In this document: positions 38,942-48,187 of the stretch, in pieces
Numbering within the stretch: the stretch's first letter is position 1
Layout of the letters: each line of letters opens with the position of its first letter
DNA from: Larus michahellis
Lineage: Eukaryota > Chordata > Aves > Charadriiformes > Laridae
Direction of reading: 5' to 3'
Assembly: GCF_964199755.1 (NCBI RefSeq)
Contig: NC_133907.1
Coordinates: 5,957,001-6,021,000, forward strand
Length of the DNA stretch: 64,000 nucleotides
Translations under genes and position numbers: made by a program
Notes under the pieces: model-generated
Told to the model about the DNA's origin: nothing
Seen by the model: only the letters and a program-made list of their open reading frames with translations
Database searches by the model: none

Positions 38942-39659
38942 CCACGGATCTGCCAAGCCATCGTGGGAAGGGTCACAACCCATCGCCAGACCATCTTTAG
39001 AGCCCCTCTCTCGCTGCAAGCAGCCTCTAGAAGCAACCCCCAAAGGCTTTCCTCTTGCTGTGATGTTTTTGCCCAGCGCTGTGAGCCCTCGGGGTGCTAG
39101 GTAAGACGGGGGCAGCGTGGGGAACCGCAGAGCGCAGCACAGCCCAGTTGTCACTGAAACAGCCTCCAGCTCCGCCGACTTCCCCCATTCCCCCCTCCCG
39201 TCCCCATTCTCTGCCGGCCTCATCATGTTCCGAAAGAGCCGTATTGCTGCCCGGGAAACCCAATTCTCACCAAGCTGCTGCAGGGCAGGATTCAATAACA
39301 GAGAGGTTTTTATCCAATAAGGGGAGTTGGAGCACAGGGACAAAATATTGAATTTAAAAGCAAAACCAGGAGCAAAATCAAAGTATAAAAAAAAAAAGTC
39401 CTCAAGGAAATGAAAGGATGGGGACAAGCCGGCCAGCCGGGGTGGTGGTCTCTGCATGGGACCGGCATCCCAGGGAGCTGCAGGAAGGTGCTGGAGGCTC
39501 TGGACAGGCTGGAGCAAACCCTGGGGCTTAGCTCGGTCAGGAGAGCCAGGACCCCAGCAGAAGCCTGACTCCACGTCCCCAGGTGCTCAGCATGGCAGGG
39601 CCGCAGGAGGATGCTCAGCACCACAGCTGGGAATGGCGGCAGGAGGAGGAGGCGAGGAG

Positions 39660-39885
39660 GAGAATCCCAGTTTCATTTTATTCCAAGTTCAGGTTTCAAT
39701 CCAGATGCCTCGAGATCTAATTCCGAATAAATAATTGTACTGAGTAACCCAGGTCCCCCGGTGATTAACTAAACACACTGAGGCTCGCTGAAATTGAATT
39801 AGTGGTGTGCACTCAGCCATTATTACCCTCCCCACGTCATGAATATTAATGAGGGGTTATTAAGAAATGTAAATGATGCCTCAGG
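39660..39885. promoter_or_regulatory. AT-rich island 1, candidate conserved element
   Basis: An AT-rich block with repeated TAAT/ATTA cores, including CATGAATATTAATGAGG and GTGATTAACTAAACAC, bounded on both sides by GC-rich DNA. Candidate homeodomain/POU target; conservation is inferred from texture only. Confidence 0.4.
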
Positions 39886-39934
39886 GGGTTGGGAGCACGG
39901 GGGGGGTGCAGGGCGGTGTGGGCTGATATGACAA

Positions 39935-40085
39935 ACCATTAGGAAAACAGCCTGATTGAAGCCACTTTTTAATTATGTCAGATCTCGCTCTTTCTTGGGT
40001 GCAGCAGTGTTTCCGGATGCTTTCGTTTTTATTAAAATGAGAAAAAGGGAACAAGTTATAGCTGGAATGTAAAATGAGCATTCGC
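39935..40085. promoter_or_regulatory. AT-rich island 2, candidate conserved element
   Basis: A TTTTTAATTATGTCAG block, a CTTTCGTTTTTATTAAAATG block and CATTCGCAAAG. No coding potential is seen. Regulatory role is inferred. Confidence 0.35.
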
Positions 40086-40374
40086 AAAGCAGAAAAACTG
40101 CAGCCACGGAGCACCCTGGCAGCAGAGGGTGGTGGCAGGGCCCTGCTCGCACCCCATGGGCTCCCCACGGCCACCAGCCCCGGGCCAGCTCCCAGCCGGC
40201 CACCCCCACGGCACCCGCACCCCGGCCTCGGTGGCCCCCGCAGCCCACGGCTCCCCCCGCTGCAGCCCCGCTCCCTGCAGCCCCTTCCCTCCCAGTTCAG
40301 CATCACTGGCCAGAAAAGAGTGGCTGCGATAAAACTCATGCATTTTAACAGGTTCTTGCAGGCGCTCCCCGCGC

Positions 40375-40530
40375 CACCGAATAAAAGCTGACAGGTGCAG
40401 CTGAGTTAATCAGAGTGGATAATGGAGGGAAAGAAAGAAATCTCAGACCAAATTGCTGCAGAAATCATGAGCCAGGGCTCAAAACTATCCAATTAAACTG
40501 GGATGAAGCTTAAAGGGGAAGACGGCTGTT
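40375..40530. promoter_or_regulatory. AT-rich island 3, candidate conserved element
   Basis: It contains an E-box (CAGGTGCAGCTG) next to GTTAATCAG, then AAATCATGAGCC and CCAATTAAACTGGGATG. Such mixed bHLH and homeodomain motifs fit a developmental enhancer. Inference only. Confidence 0.4.
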
Positions 40531-40639
40531 CTCCAAGCCCGGTGTCCCACCGAAGCGGGAGAAGGGGGTCGGCTGCCCGCTCCCCTCCGCAGCCGTCTGT
40601 GCCCTGCCCGCAGCGAGCGCCCAACCCATCACCTGAACG

Positions 40640-40985
40640 CCTTGGGGAGGGCTGGGCTATCAGACAAGTTTAAAAAATGTGCATTTAATGTAGTCAAGGC
40701 CCATTACTGCGGCTGGTGGAAATCCACCGGCATGACTGCGGTGTTATCATGGCTAGATCGGACGGCCCGGGATGGGAACACGCACGAGAGTTTGTTAGTA
40801 TTCAGGTCTCTCCGCGCTGATAGCTTCATAACGCCAGGCTTGCCTCTTAATTGCACCCGTAAGTGTTGAAATTACTGAAGGGTAAAATGCAAATGGGCTG
40901 TAACCTTTCCGGAGCTAGCACCGGCTCCGCACCAAAAGGGAGGCACCTGCATTTCTTCCCCTTTTTCTTAATTGCTAATGGACCT
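40640..40985. promoter_or_regulatory. Island 4 with perfect POU octamer and short palindrome, candidate enhancer
   Basis: The longest island. It carries a perfect octamer ATGCAAAT at 40887-40894, a GATA-type GTTATCATGG, a 6-bp-arm palindrome GGTGGA-AA-TCCACC at 40715-40728, and CTAATGG near its end. The sequence is intermediate in GC and free of simple repeats, which is the usual look of conserved noncoding elements. Confidence 0.45.
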
Positions 40986-41364
40986 GCCAGGCGATTCCTT
41001 CCCAAGGCCGCAGGAGGGAGAGGAGACGCCCCGCTCCAGGGTCACACGCTGGTCCCACCAAGCTGGAGGCAGCGGAGACACTGGGGTAGCCCCAGGCTGG
41101 CCACGACACCTGCTCCAGCCCCACGGCACAGCCCCATGGCTGGGCGTGTGTGGACCGGGCACCCCCTTGACAGAGCAGAGCATGGAGCAAAACTTGCAGC
41201 CTTTGTCCTCCCTCTCTGGTACCACCTTCCCAGCCTGAACCGGTGTGGTGTAACGCCTGCTGCGGCTCCTGGCCACAGTCCCGGGGTGCTGGGTCCTGGG
41301 ATGCCAGGGCAGAGCCGTCCAGCCCCGCGGGGGCCGGGCGATGTGGGTGCCAGCAGGAGAAGCC

Positions 41365-41470
41365 AGCTGTGGTGTTGAGGTTAATGAGATTTTCATGAAC
41401 CTGCCCATACATTCGGCAGGTGGACGGGACCTGGCTAATTAAAGGGAGCTGACCTGTGAAATCAGGCTGG
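41365..41470. promoter_or_regulatory. Island 5, candidate conserved element
   Basis: A short block with GGTTAATGAGATTTTCATG and CTGGCTAATTAAAGGG, bounded by GC-rich DNA. Inference only. Confidence 0.35.
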
Positions 41471-41556
41471 GAGGGGCTGGGGTGTGCAGAGGGGAGGGTG
41501 GGCAGGGGTAGAGGTGCAAGGGGAGAGGGTGGCTGGTGCCTGCGAGCCCTAGTGGG

Positions 41557-41593
41557 GTGGCTGTGGCCGTGGCCGTGGCCATGGCCGTGGCCA
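41557..41593 (+). repeat. (TGGCCG)n hexanucleotide repeat
   Basis: Six imperfect GTGGCC units in a row. Confidence 0.9.
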
Positions 41594-41664
41594 GGCTGCT
41601 CCCTCCTTCCCGCCCGCGCTGGTGCCACTCACTGTCCTGGCACAGCTGGAGCCTCAGTGCCAGA

Positions 41665-41960
41665 GCGGCACCTTATTTATGGCTCTCCTTCCCCGAGTTA
41701 AACTCCACAAAGTGTGACAATCAAAATTAAAGATTTCTCCAGGAAGGCAGCCTGGGGGGAAATCACTGCTGAGGCCGACAGAGATTTCCCAACGGTGACT
41801 TTTAAATTAAAGGGGAAAAAAATTTCTTTAATTTGGCGGCGTGCTTGGGATGCAGCTCACTGGGCACGTTATTATCCAGCTCAGCAAATGCTCCCAGAAT
41901 TCGCTCGTGCTCCAAATTGCCGATGTCTCCACCAGGCACCGCATCCACGCCTGCACCAGC
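41665..41960. promoter_or_regulatory. Island 6, candidate conserved element
   Basis: It holds CTTATTTATGGCTC, GACAATCAAAATTAAAG, a TTTTAAATTAAAGGGG block and CGTTATTATCCAGC over about 300 bp. No frame or splice signal supports a gene. Confidence 0.4.
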
Positions 41961-42559
41961 GTCCACTGGCACCGGGGGCCTGCGGCACAGCCCTGCTGGC
42001 AGCGAGCGGGGCCGGGGCCAGGCTGTGCCCACCACCCCGGAGCTGAGCACTGCTGGGTGCCCCCTTCCCATGCCCATCCCAGCTCCTGGCTAATGGAGAA
42101 TGGCCGTATCCTGCTCCTGCATAAGATGAGCCCACCCCCAGCCAGCACATCCGTGCTCTGGGACCCCCACCCTGGCACAGCCATGCTCCAGGACCCCCAC
42201 GCCGGCTCTGCTGGTGTCTCCTGCGCCGTGTGGTGAGGACAGTGGCTGCTCCGGCATCCCCATGACACTGCCACACACAATGCCCCCAACCGCCAGGGTG
42301 GCTGGCACGGTCCCTTCTCAAATGTAGGGCTGACTTGGGAGCAAGCACCCAGGAGACTCCATGGACCTACCAAGTCGGCACGTCCATGGGGCCGCGGGTG
42401 CAGGAGAAATTGTGACGAGTCCCCAGCGTAGGAGCTGCCCAAGGCGACAGGGGCTGGTGGCCCAGACAGGGCACAGAGCCACAAGGGGGCACGGGGGGCA
42501 CGGGCAGCCCTGGACCTGCCTGCTCTGGCACAGTTCTTCCCCTTCCTCTCCCCCCGCCC

Positions 42560-42750
42560 CTTCAAGATGAAGCAATGAAATTATTTTTCTACTTGAGTAG
42601 TTTTCAATTTAGATTAAGAAAAATCTGTGCTCCGTTAGCGACGTTGCAGTAAATCACGAGCGAGCGGCACTCCGCAGCTGACAGCCCGATCGCTTATCGG
42701 CTGCAAACCTTTTTTCAAGTTGACAGGCTCCAAGTGTGACATTGAGCGAG
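42560..42750. promoter_or_regulatory. Island 7, candidate conserved element
   Basis: AATGAAATTATTTTTCTAC, CAATTTAGATTAAG and CGCTTATCGGCTG occur in a compact AT-rich block between GC-rich flanks. Confidence 0.35.
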
Positions 42751-43269
42751 GGCAGCGGCAGCCCGGTGGGGACAGCATGCGTGGAGGCGGATCCTCGCCT
42801 GGGCACGCACCCCCGGGCACCGCGGCTCAGCCCTGGCTGCGGGCAGCACCCGAAGCGGGTGGGCATTCCCAGGCAGGATCAGACCCTGGGCATCGCAAGC
42901 TGGGACAGACCTGGAGACACAGAGGGCACCACCAGCCTCCTGCCCGCCTCCAGTGCCGGCTCTGCCAGCCCGCAGCACCATGCCAGGGGCCACCCGTGGG
43001 AGCTGTGACAGGGGACGTGCTGGCTCCCTGATGTCCCACCCGATCCCTGCTGCCCCCAGCACGCCTTGGCAGGACTGAACCAAGCACCTGCCGCCAGGGC
43101 CACTTGGTGCTCCCGCGTCTCGCCGAGCCCTTGTTCTCCATCTGTCCCCACCAGTGACACGGTGGCACCCAACATGGCTGTGACAGTGCCCGTCGCCAAC
43201 TGCCCCGTGCCTGGAGTAGATCCCCATCCTTGCACCCATCTCCGTGCTGCCGCCATCCTCATACCAGCA

Positions 43270-43565
43270 CCATCAAAAGGAGCATTTGACAGAAAACAAA
43301 CCTTTTTTTTTCCCCCCTCCGGTTCTTCCAGCTCGTTTATCGCTTCCGCGGGGCAGGCAGAGCTGTCAGTGCCTGAACCTCACTCATCCGTTTAACCTTG
43401 GGGGAAGAAACACATTTGTGCCGGATAACGTGCATCAGATGGTGGCATGGGGAGCGCCTGTAGCTGCTGCGCCTGATGGATGGGCTACACGGGCCTCGCC
43501 TGACCTGTGCTTGTATGTTATCTGCATTGCCGCGGGAGGCTTTTCATCACGCCGACAGCTCCAGC
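43270..43565. promoter_or_regulatory. Island 8, candidate conserved element
   Basis: A poly-pyrimidine tract, then CTCGTTTATCGCTTCC, GGATAACGTGCATCAG and TATGTTATCTGCATTG. It includes GATA-like cores. No gene is seen. Confidence 0.35.
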
Positions 43566-43994
43566 ATCACCTGCCTGGCAGGAGCTCCTCGCCAGGGACG
43601 GCTGCCGGCAGCAGTGGCCAGGAGGAGCCCGGCCACGTGCCTGTGGCTAGCACCACAGGAGGTGGCGAGCCGCTGTGCCAGGAGAAGAGAGAGGCCACCG
43701 TGCCCAGGGGGGTGGTTTGGAGGTTGTCCCCATGCCATGTGCCCGGCTGCGGTGGGGCTGGAGAGATGGGGATGGCCCCACCAGGAGCCCCGCTGGTGCC
43801 AACCATGCCCGAGGGAATGGAGGACATCCTCACTGCCAGCAGTCCCACTATCCCGGACAGAAGGGAGAGGCCAAGCTGTTGCACTTGTCCTTTGGGTGAC
43901 ATTTTGCCAACGAGGGGTCCTGTGACAGTGACGGAGAGGGTACGGAGCTGGGCAGCCCAGAGCCCTGGTGACGGATGAGCGCTGCCAAGTGCCG

Positions 43995-44590
43995 ACACAA
44001 AAGCCATTTGGTGTGGGGAAATGATAGATGCTAACACTAATTTTAAGCACAGGCAGCCGAATTCCTCCAGACAGTCGCGGCGCTCAGGATTTAGGGCACA
44101 GCTGCTGGGTTCAGATAAGGTGTGAAATCAGCCCGGCGTGCAGGGTGTTACTTAATAATGAACGTCTCGTGATGGATGGGGGTGGCTCAGCGATATAACC
44201 TCCACATTTGGAGCCTTTCAAATCTCTTGCCATCAATCCTGGTCCCTGGCGGGCGGCGGGAGGGGAAGCCGGCAGCGGACTCACGCCTCGCCAGGCTGGC
44301 ACCACAGCTTGCGCCTTCCCCGAGGACGTCCCTGCGCGGGGCCAGCAGGTTCTGACCCAACGTGGGCAGCGCGGAGACACGGCGCCAGCCCGAAATATTT
44401 ATGGTAAAAGCGGCGCTGGAAATGGCAAGTGCTGTGCTTGTCTGTAGCATTTAATCTTTCTTCTGACCTTATAAAAAAATCTATTTGCGTTGAGATTTTA
44501 AATTCACTTCTTAAATCACCCACTACAGGCTTCACACCGTATTAATTTCTCCTCAAGCAAATGAGTGTGGTTGTTTGCTCTTTTCCGGTG
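43995..44590. promoter_or_regulatory. Islands 9 and 10, candidate conserved elements
   Basis: Two AT-rich blocks (43995-44250 and 44390-44590) separated by about 140 bp of GC-rich DNA. Motifs include ACACTAATTTTAAGC, ACTTAATAATGAACG, TAGCATTTAATC and CCGTATTAATTTC. Confidence 0.35.
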
Positions 44591-45059
44591 GCCGCCAACG
44601 CCAGAGAGCGGGGAGGACGTGTGCCACGTCCACCCCCCCAGACTCAGACCCGCAGCCTGCGCTCTCACCCTGCGCTCACTCACCCCGTGCCCGCCCCCAC
44701 GGTCACACTCACCCGTGCCCACCCTGACCCCGCCATGTGCCCACACAGGCACCGTGGAAGGGATCCTCTCTCCTCCGGGGATGGTTTGAGCAGGATGGCC
44801 ATGGCTGCCACCTCCCAGGAGGAGGACTCAGAGCTGGGGATGAAGGCTGGAGGAGGCTGGCGTGGAGCAGGAGCACCCAGCCAGGCTCCACGGAGGCGGC
44901 AGTGGGCTCGCTTGGCCACACGGCTCCCGCTCCCTGTAGCCACGCAGCCCACGAGGCTCTCGGCCCTTCTTGCCCCGCGGTGTCAGGGCTGCAGGCGTGA
45001 CGTGGTGGCCGGGGCAGAGCAGCGCCGGGGACACGCGGCACCGCCGCAGCTGGAGCAAA

Positions 45060-45385
45060 CGAGCTTTCAGATGAGCTCGCCGGCACAGTGCCATCGATTT
45101 GGAGGTGATTGCTGCCGGGGTGAGGCATGGTCAGCTCGCCTCATTATTGTGCAAATTGCCAGGAATGCAAATCTGGGTGCACCTGGGGAAAAATGTATTA
45201 ACAATATTACTCCTGATTAAGGTCGCAGGGCACTTTCTGCTTGTTCAGTGAAGCCTCGGCTTCCTTTCGTCTCTTGAATCTAATGGTTGGTTTATTTTTA
45301 TATCTGTGACTATGGGGTCCTTAGGAGATATTTTATCAGGCGCTTTCAAACCGTGCCTTTGCAGTGACTTAACAAGATCCTGTTG
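45060..45385. promoter_or_regulatory. Island 11 with POU octamer and SOX-like sites, candidate enhancer
   Basis: A perfect octamer ATGCAAAT at 45165-45172 sits about 30 bp from GTATTAACAATATTAC, which holds an AACAAT SOX-type core. CTCATTATTGTGCAAATTGC lies just before. Close POU and SOX sites are typical of neural or pluripotency enhancers; that use here is inference. Confidence 0.45.
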
Positions 45386-45694
45386 GCAGTGCCGGCCACC
45401 CTCCTCGGGACATGGGATGAGAGATGGCACTGGAGCCCACCGGGGCGTTCGTTGTCCGAGCCCCAGGGTTCACCCTGAAAACGTCCCAGCCACATTGTGC
45501 TGCGGAAGGAGCCACAGGGATGACCCTGCTCCAGCCCCAAAACCTTTCCCCATCCCAAAGCTTGAAACTCCCAAAGCAGGAGCACCGCCAGCCCTCACAT
45601 CGGCATTGCCCCAGGCTGCCGTGGGTCCCGTCCCCTGGCAGGCAGGGACTGGCCATGGGGCAGACAGGGAGAGCTCATGATCTGCTTAAGGGGT

Positions 45695-46000
45695 GAGAGC
45701 AGGGTGCTGATTTATTGCCAAGGAAATGCTTAATTTAGGCAATGTATTTAAAGGAATTAATTAGAATCCTATTAATATTTATGGGCCTTATGGAGAAGTT
45801 GACAGTCGCTATTTAAGAGTATTAACTGTTATCTTATACTGGGCAGGACTGTGGTGTTTGGAGGCAACTTTGATTGTGTTGAAAGCAGTTGAGATCTCAC
45901 CAGAAGCCATTCACAGCAGCTCACCTGACACTGCACATCCAAACCGCATTTGCAGCACTAATGAATATCCGCTGGAATTAATAAACCTGCTTATGTGGGG
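45695..46000. promoter_or_regulatory. Island 12, candidate conserved element
   Basis: The most AT-rich island. It has GGAATTAATTAGAATCC, TATTAATATTTATGGGCC, GTATTAACTGTTATC and a GGAATTAATAAACCTGC block. Several paired ATTA sites are present and no coding signal. Confidence 0.45.
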
Positions 46001-46284
46001 TGTCCCCCCTCCCAGAACTGCCCAGCATCGCTCTGACGAGGGATGGGTGCAGCTGCCTGCTCGGGACCGTGCTGTGAGTGACGTGAGGCTGGGGAAGCTG
46101 GACCCCCTTCCTCCTCCAGCCCCCCCGGAGGAGCAGCACGGTCCCCACGTCGGACGCAATCCTTCCAGTCCTGCCGCTGCCGGTGCTCCCATCCACCGAG
46201 CCCAGAGAAGGGGGCTGGGAGATGCCCGGGGGCAGACGGCCCCAGCAGCCCCCGTCTCATCCATAACCAGCTCCCTGCCCGCGC

Positions 46285-46425
46285 CCGACCTCTCGCTATA
46301 GCAAAGTTCACATCAATTTTCCTTCCCCTCATTTGTCTGTAAACCACGAAGAAAAATCACCACCGTCTGCCCGCATCAGGCCGCCGCGGTGATGTATGGC
46401 TGTAATAAAAACCCCATTTTGGGAG
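46285..46425. promoter_or_regulatory. Island 13, candidate conserved element
   Basis: GCAAAGTTCACATCAATTTT, TTGTCTGTAAACCACG (forkhead-like) and GATGTATGGCTGTAATAAAA occur in a short island. Confidence 0.35.
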
Positions 46426-47494
46426 GCCGCCTTCCCCATGCCGCCAGCCGGTGCGCCATGCGTGGCCATGCCACCGGCTGGGCTGCGCCACGGGGCCGGG
46501 ACTGCCGCCTGCCCGCAGGCAGCCAGCGCCATCCCACCCCGGCCCCCCCTCGCCGCCATCTCAGTCTTGCCGCGGCCGGCAGTTATGGATAGGAGCTATT
46601 AGAGCCGCTATGGAGCAACAGCCTCTGCACCGCGTGCAGGCAGCCAGTGCCGTTAAATCCCAAGAGGTGGATCGTGGGGGACGGGGGGCTGGAGTGGGCA
46701 GCACCCTGCCTGGGACGGGCACCCTCCTCGCCCCGAGCTGGGGGATGGCCCTGGGGCGACGCACCACAGCCCTTCCCTGAGCTCCCCCTGCAGTGATCGC
46801 AGCCCCCACTGGCTCTGGGGATGGGGTGCTGGGGACGCGGTGCCACCCCCCTGCCTGCCCCACGTGGGGACTTTCATCTCGGCAGCAGCCGCAGCGCCAG
46901 CTCGGGGCCACACGGGAGCGGGTGGGGAGGGAGCTGAATAATAAATCGGCACTTTCAGGAGGTTTTCATCTTTTCTGTTTCAAGTTCCTCGCTGTCTCTG
47001 CCTGCAGAGCTTGCCAGTGGCCACAGCCAGCGGCGTGTGGGGAGGGAGCATCCACGGCACCATCAGGCTGCCGTTCCCCTCAAGCAAATGCCACCTCTGA
47101 GGCAAATCCTGCTCCCCAGCCCCAGCTCTCCAGACCTGTCCCCCGGGGGCCGGTAGCACCGACATGCTGCCAGAGTGGGTGGGCATCACCCACCAGTTCG
47201 GCACCACCTCCCTAGTGATGCCCGGAGCGATGCCCAGAGCGAGGGCTCTCCTGCGGCCCCGCTCCGTGATTCATCACCCCTGCGTCTGGTCGCTGCCACA
47301 CCTGACACAGAGGGGTCAGAGGTGCACCTAGTGCACTCCCCCCTGCTCTGTCCACCCCCCGAGCCCAGCCTGAGGGTCCCCACTGCGGGACAGCTGTGAA
47401 GGTGCCGCTATCCCGGAGCAAACTGGGGCACTCTGTGTCCTGGGAATGTCTCCAGCATCTGCAGGCAGCGCACTCATCCACAGCCCGCTCCCCT

Positions 47495-47550
47495 CTCTGG
47501 GCTCTCATTAATTAGCAAATTAATAAGACGGTATGAGTGCTGACAGGAGG
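47495..47550. promoter_or_regulatory. Island 14, short ATTA-paired element
   Basis: CTCATTAATTAGCAAATTAA contains two overlapping TAATTA-type homeodomain sites in an otherwise GC-rich stretch. Confidence 0.35.
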
Positions 47551-48078
47551 TGTTTCTGGGGAAGACCTGCAGGTCCCTGGCTTGCAGGCCTGTCCCACCC
47601 CTGGCACAGCAGCGTCATCCTCATCCCCCAGCTGTGCTCTCCCCTGGGATCGATCTGGGAGCGAGTAGCTGTGGGCGCTTGGCCAGGGCAGTACCATGGG
47701 GCTGTCCCCACAGGGTCCCCATGGACCAGGGAACAGGACATGTCCAGGAGGAACATTTCACACTGGGGTCAGTGCTGCCTGGCTCAGTGCAGCCATACCA
47801 GGGCCCCCGCACTGGCTGCCTGCTGCGAGGGGCTGGGCTGAGAACCAGGAGGCAGGGGCCAGTTGGAGCCACTCACCACCACGAGCAAGCCCACACCATG
47901 CGTACCAGGTACGGGGTCCCTGGGCTCAGCCTGGGTTGGGGGTCACAGCTGCAGCGCACGTGAATGCACTGGGAAGCGGGAAGGCGCTGGGCAGCATGTG
48001 GAGCTGCTGGCACGCCGGAGATGCGGGTCAGGCGAGGTGATGGAGACTGGGGTGCTGCAAGCCAGGCATCCTGGCGGC

Positions 48079-48084
48079 TTTATT
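48079..48084 (-). terminator. Polyadenylation signal AATAAA of the WAP-Kunitz gene
   Basis: AATAAA on the minus strand, about 100 nt past the predicted stop codon. Confidence 0.75.
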
Positions 48085-48187
48085 GCGTGGGGCAGAGTGC
48101 AGCAACCAGCACCATTGCAGACACCGGCCCCCCGGCTGCTGGCCCCACAGAGGGGCCCATGCCCCACTGCCACCTTCTCCTTGGGGG

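Larger units (their letters stand above)
37023..48054. other. Gene-free interval between CTNNBL1 and the WAP cluster
   Basis: About 11 kb with no recognisable coding exon on either strand. The long frames here run through GC-rich DNA, carry no motif and have no splice or start context. The first 1.5 kb (37.1-38.6 kb) is mixed in composition. From 38.6 kb on, GC-rich stretches alternate with discrete AT-rich islands that are listed separately and look like regulatory DNA. Confidence 0.7.

Noticed and set aside
38741-47399. Many frames of 100-260 codons between CTNNBL1 and the WAP cluster
   Set aside because: No known motif, no supporting splice signals, no signal peptide with donor. Overlapping frames on both strands are equally long, as expected by chance at this GC level.
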